From positions 1 through 6,577 of the forward strand of contig CAMBHM010000084.1 of assembly GCA_945867185.1 (NCBI GenBank): a stretch of DNA of 6,577 nucleotides, read 5' to 3'. This DNA comes from Legionella genomosp. 1 (GTDB lineage Bacteria > Pseudomonadota > Gammaproteobacteria > Legionellales > Legionellaceae). The notes beneath the pieces were generated by a model, which saw only the letters and a program-made list of their open reading frames with translations, was not told where the DNA came from and did not search any database. The translations under genes and the position numbers were made by a program. Below are positions 4,955-6,577 of the stretch, in pieces (within the stretch, counting starts at the first letter, position 1; each line of letters starts with the position of its first letter).

Positions 4955-6329
4955 CTTTCTAAAGAATGAAGACGAACCAACACTAAGCCACTTCATTGTG
5001 AGTTTACGTGATCAAGCTGATGTGGAGGTTATCACCCCGTCAGATACTGATTATGACGAAGCCCGCTTGGTGTATAACCGCATGCACAATATGTTTCCAG
5101 CGCTGATAATACGCACACTGAATGTAGACATACTACGCGCTGTGATGGCTTATGCCTTCCGTCACCATCTGATCTTAGCTATCCGTGGTGGTGGGCATCA
5201 CATTGGCGGATTTGGCACCTGCGATGGGGGCATCGTGCTTGATTTTTCCCCTTTTAAAACCATCCAGATTGATACCAAAACGAATACAGTAACAGTAGAG
5301 CCTGGTGTATGTTTGGAAGACATCGATGAGGCACTGTCGACAAAAGGGTTTATTGTCCCCACGGGAACGGTCAGTCAAACAGGCATAGCCGGGCTAACCT
5401 TGGGTGGGGGCATTGGCTGGTTGACCGGACGCTATGGTCTAACCTGTGATCAGTTAGTAGGTGCTGATGTCTTATTGGCTGACGGACAACTTGTTCAAGC
5501 AGAAGATGCAAGCCATCATCCACTTTTATGGGGACTGCGAGGTGGCGGCGGCAATTTCGGCATTGTATTGAAGTTTAAGTACAAATTAAACCCTTTACCC
5601 GAAACGATCTGCGGTATGGGCCATGTCGAGTGGGACCAGGTTGAACCTGTCTTAAATCAATTAATGGTGTATCTTCAAACTTGTCCTGACTCAATGACCA
5701 TTGCCCCTATTTTTACAAAAGATACGGGTGGTCGTTTGAATTTGCGAATTGATTTCTGTTGTGCTGATGGAACAGCAGAAGAGGTGCAGCGCCTACTCTC
5801 TTTATCAACAACAATTCAGTGGCAGGAAGTAAGACCTTGGCGATTTTCTACATGGCAACAAGCAACTGATCAGGTTTTTCTTCCCCCAATGAGAGGTTAT
5901 TGGAAAGCAGCCTATTTAAAGAACTTGTCTTCAGAAACAATCCATCAACTTTGTCAAGCATTTCAGCACTCACCCGCTCCTCGTTGTGCGATCTTGATAG
6001 AGCACTTACATGGTCAATTTCACGCATTTGATCAAAGCACATCCGCCTTTCCCTTGCGTCATTGTACGATTGGCATTTTATTCGCAGCGCGATGGGAAGA
6101 TCAGGAAGAGGATGAGGCGAATGTCCAGTGGGTCCGAGAGAGTTTTCATGCCATTGATCCAGAGAGTACCTCTGGAGCTTATTTAAATTATACCTTCGCT
6201 GAAGATGAGCGTGCGGTGCATACACTACTCAACAGTACAAAAACAAAAATAACAGATGTGAAATCCTTCTACGATCCAAACAATCACTTTAATCGTAATC
6301 ATAATGTCAAACCAACAAGGGGCAGTTGA
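4947..6329 (+). CDS. FAD-linked oxidase, berberine-bridge-enzyme type
   Basis: A complete FAD_binding_4 (PF01565) plus BBE (PF08031) protein of the VAO/PCMH flavoprotein superfamily. Members oxidise alcohols, sugars, amines or C-H bonds using O2, and many tailor natural products. Numbered from the GTG start: RGGGHH (80-85), where His84 is the expected 8-alpha flavin attachment; LTLGGGIGWL (150-159); LRGGGGNFGIV (197-207); and the C-terminal BBE segment YDPNNHFNRNHNVKP (442-456) preceded by YLNYTF (412-417). The cysteine that bicovalent members add shortly before the G-I-A-G turn is missing (TVSQTG at 141-146), so attachment is probably through His alone. No signal peptide is seen, so it is likely cytosolic. 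Start: GTG 4947, 7 nt after a weak GGA, overlaps the dehydrogenase gene by 8 nt and implies translational coupling; an in-frame TTG at 4935 (20-nt overlap) and GTG at 4998 are alternatives. Probably performs the oxidative step of the pathway; substrate unknown. Confidence 0.88.
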   Translation: MINFLKNEDEPTLSHFIVSLRDQADVEVITPSDTDYDEARLVYNRMHNMFPALIIRTLNVDILRAVMAYAFRHHLILAIRGGGHHIGGFGTCDGGIVLDFSPFKTIQIDTKTNTVTVEPGVCLEDIDEALSTKGFIVPTGTVSQTGIAGLTLGGGIGWLTGRYGLTCDQLVGADVLLADGQLVQAEDASHHPLLWGLRGGGGNFGIVLKFKYKLNPLPETICGMGHVEWDQVEPVLNQLMVYLQTCPDSMTIAPIFTKDTGGRLNLRIDFCCADGTAEEVQRLLSLSTTIQWQEVRPWRFSTWQQATDQVFLPPMRGYWKAAYLKNLSSETIHQLCQAFQHSPAPRCAILIEHLHGQFHAFDQSTSAFPLRHCTIGILFAARWEDQEEDEANVQWVRESFHAIDPESTSGAYLNYTFAEDERAVHTLLNSTKTKITDVKSFYDPNNHFNRNHNVKPTRGS

Positions 6330-6331
6330 TC

Positions 6332-6577
6332 ATGCTGTGGAACACTATGCAGGCGGAGTTATATCATTATGGAAAACAACTGACAGAGCAAGAAAGCTCA
6401 GTTATCAATTTGATTGCCAGTGATAACGCACTTCCAAGCGCATTTTCTGTGAACCCACCCTACCAAGGTTATATGATTCAAGAAGGACTTCTTGAAAGAC
6501 GTCCCTTCGCTGGCGCTGCCCTACACGATAAAATCGAAGCCATTGCCGCCAAAGCTGCTTGTGAAGTATTTAATGCA
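6332..6577 (+). CDS. Serine hydroxymethyltransferase-like PLP enzyme, N-terminus only (partial)
   Basis: The first 82 residues are present and the frame is open to the right edge. They align by eye with the SHMT family (PF00464, PLP, fold-type I): LYHYGKQLTEQE as the first helix; INLIASDNALPS (25-36) for the SHMT I-E-L-I-A-S-E-N segment, with Asp31 in place of Glu; EGLLERRPFAGAALHD (51-66) for E-G-Y-P-G-K-R-Y-Y-G-G, keeping the catalytic Glu51; then IEAIAAKAACEVFNA for the helix ending at F-G-A. The two Tyr at E. coli SHMT positions 55 and 65 correspond to Ile49 and Phe59. Such drift from true SHMT is what one would expect of L-threonine transaldolases or other aldolases that build beta-hydroxy amino acids, but this is inference from a fragment. 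AAGGGG at 6317-6322 lies 9 nt before the ATG, which follows the oxidase stop by 2 nt. The PLP lysine is outside the window. Confidence 0.75.
   Translation, partial: MLWNTMQAELYHYGKQLTEQESSVINLIASDNALPSAFSVNPPYQGYMIQEGLLERRPFAGAALHDKIEAIAAKAACEVFNA

Noticed and set aside
5175..6225. Reverse-strand ORFs at 5175-5378 and 5848-6225
   Set aside because: They are antisense to the FAD oxidase with no recognisable domain or ribosome site.
1..6577. CRISPR array, tRNA, rRNA, insertion sequence or prophage genes
   Set aside because: No spaced repeats, clover-leaf pattern, transposase motifs or terminal inverted repeats were seen.

Overview
The window looks like a bacterial chromosome or large accessory region. 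Gene density is high, intergenic gaps are a few bases, Shine-Dalgarno sites lie mostly 7 nt before the start, and codon use leans towards A/T. The protein families and the YheS-like ABC-F ATPase suggest a Gram-negative, probably a gammaproteobacterium. The low-complexity C-termini make a Legionellales-type host thinkable, but nothing here proves a genus.

Layout. (1) Positions 2-328 (+): the 3' end of an unrecognised gene cut by the left edge, with a low-complexity, Glu/Lys-rich tail and a strong inverted repeat at 143-165. (2) Positions 335-916 (-): a short leftward unit made of a 28-codon ORF that resembles the first third of a DUF2442 protein, followed by a complete nucleoside 2-deoxyribosyltransferase-family gene. 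It converges on the left-edge gene with a 6-nt gap. (3) Positions 917-1012: a compact divergent control region with two weak, overlapping extended -10 promoters and a CTTGA-ATA-TCAAG inverted repeat. (4) Positions 1013-6577 (+): a tight five-gene operon running off the right edge. It encodes an ABC-F ATPase with a long poly-glycine tail, a fold-type I PLP enzyme of the aminotransferase class I/II type, a D-isomer 2-hydroxyacid dehydrogenase-family protein, a BBE-type FAD-linked oxidase, and the N-terminus of a diverged serine hydroxymethyltransferase (SHMT)-like enzyme. Gaps between genes are 27, 18, -8 and 2 nt, so one transcript is likely.

How the genes may work together (inference). Two PLP enzymes, a reductase and a flavin oxidase are the toolkit of a small amino-acid-derived metabolite pathway. 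ABC-F proteins act on the ribosome and some serve as self-protection in antibiotic clusters, so the operon may make a translation-targeting compound and protect its producer. Several members carry departures at key positions: the catalytic Arg of the dehydrogenase is displaced, two active-site Tyr of SHMT are replaced, and the PLP-contacting Tyr of the aminotransferase is Phe. They are therefore unlikely to be plain housekeeping copies. I do not recognise the cluster as a characterised pathway, and the downstream genes needed to judge it lie outside the window.
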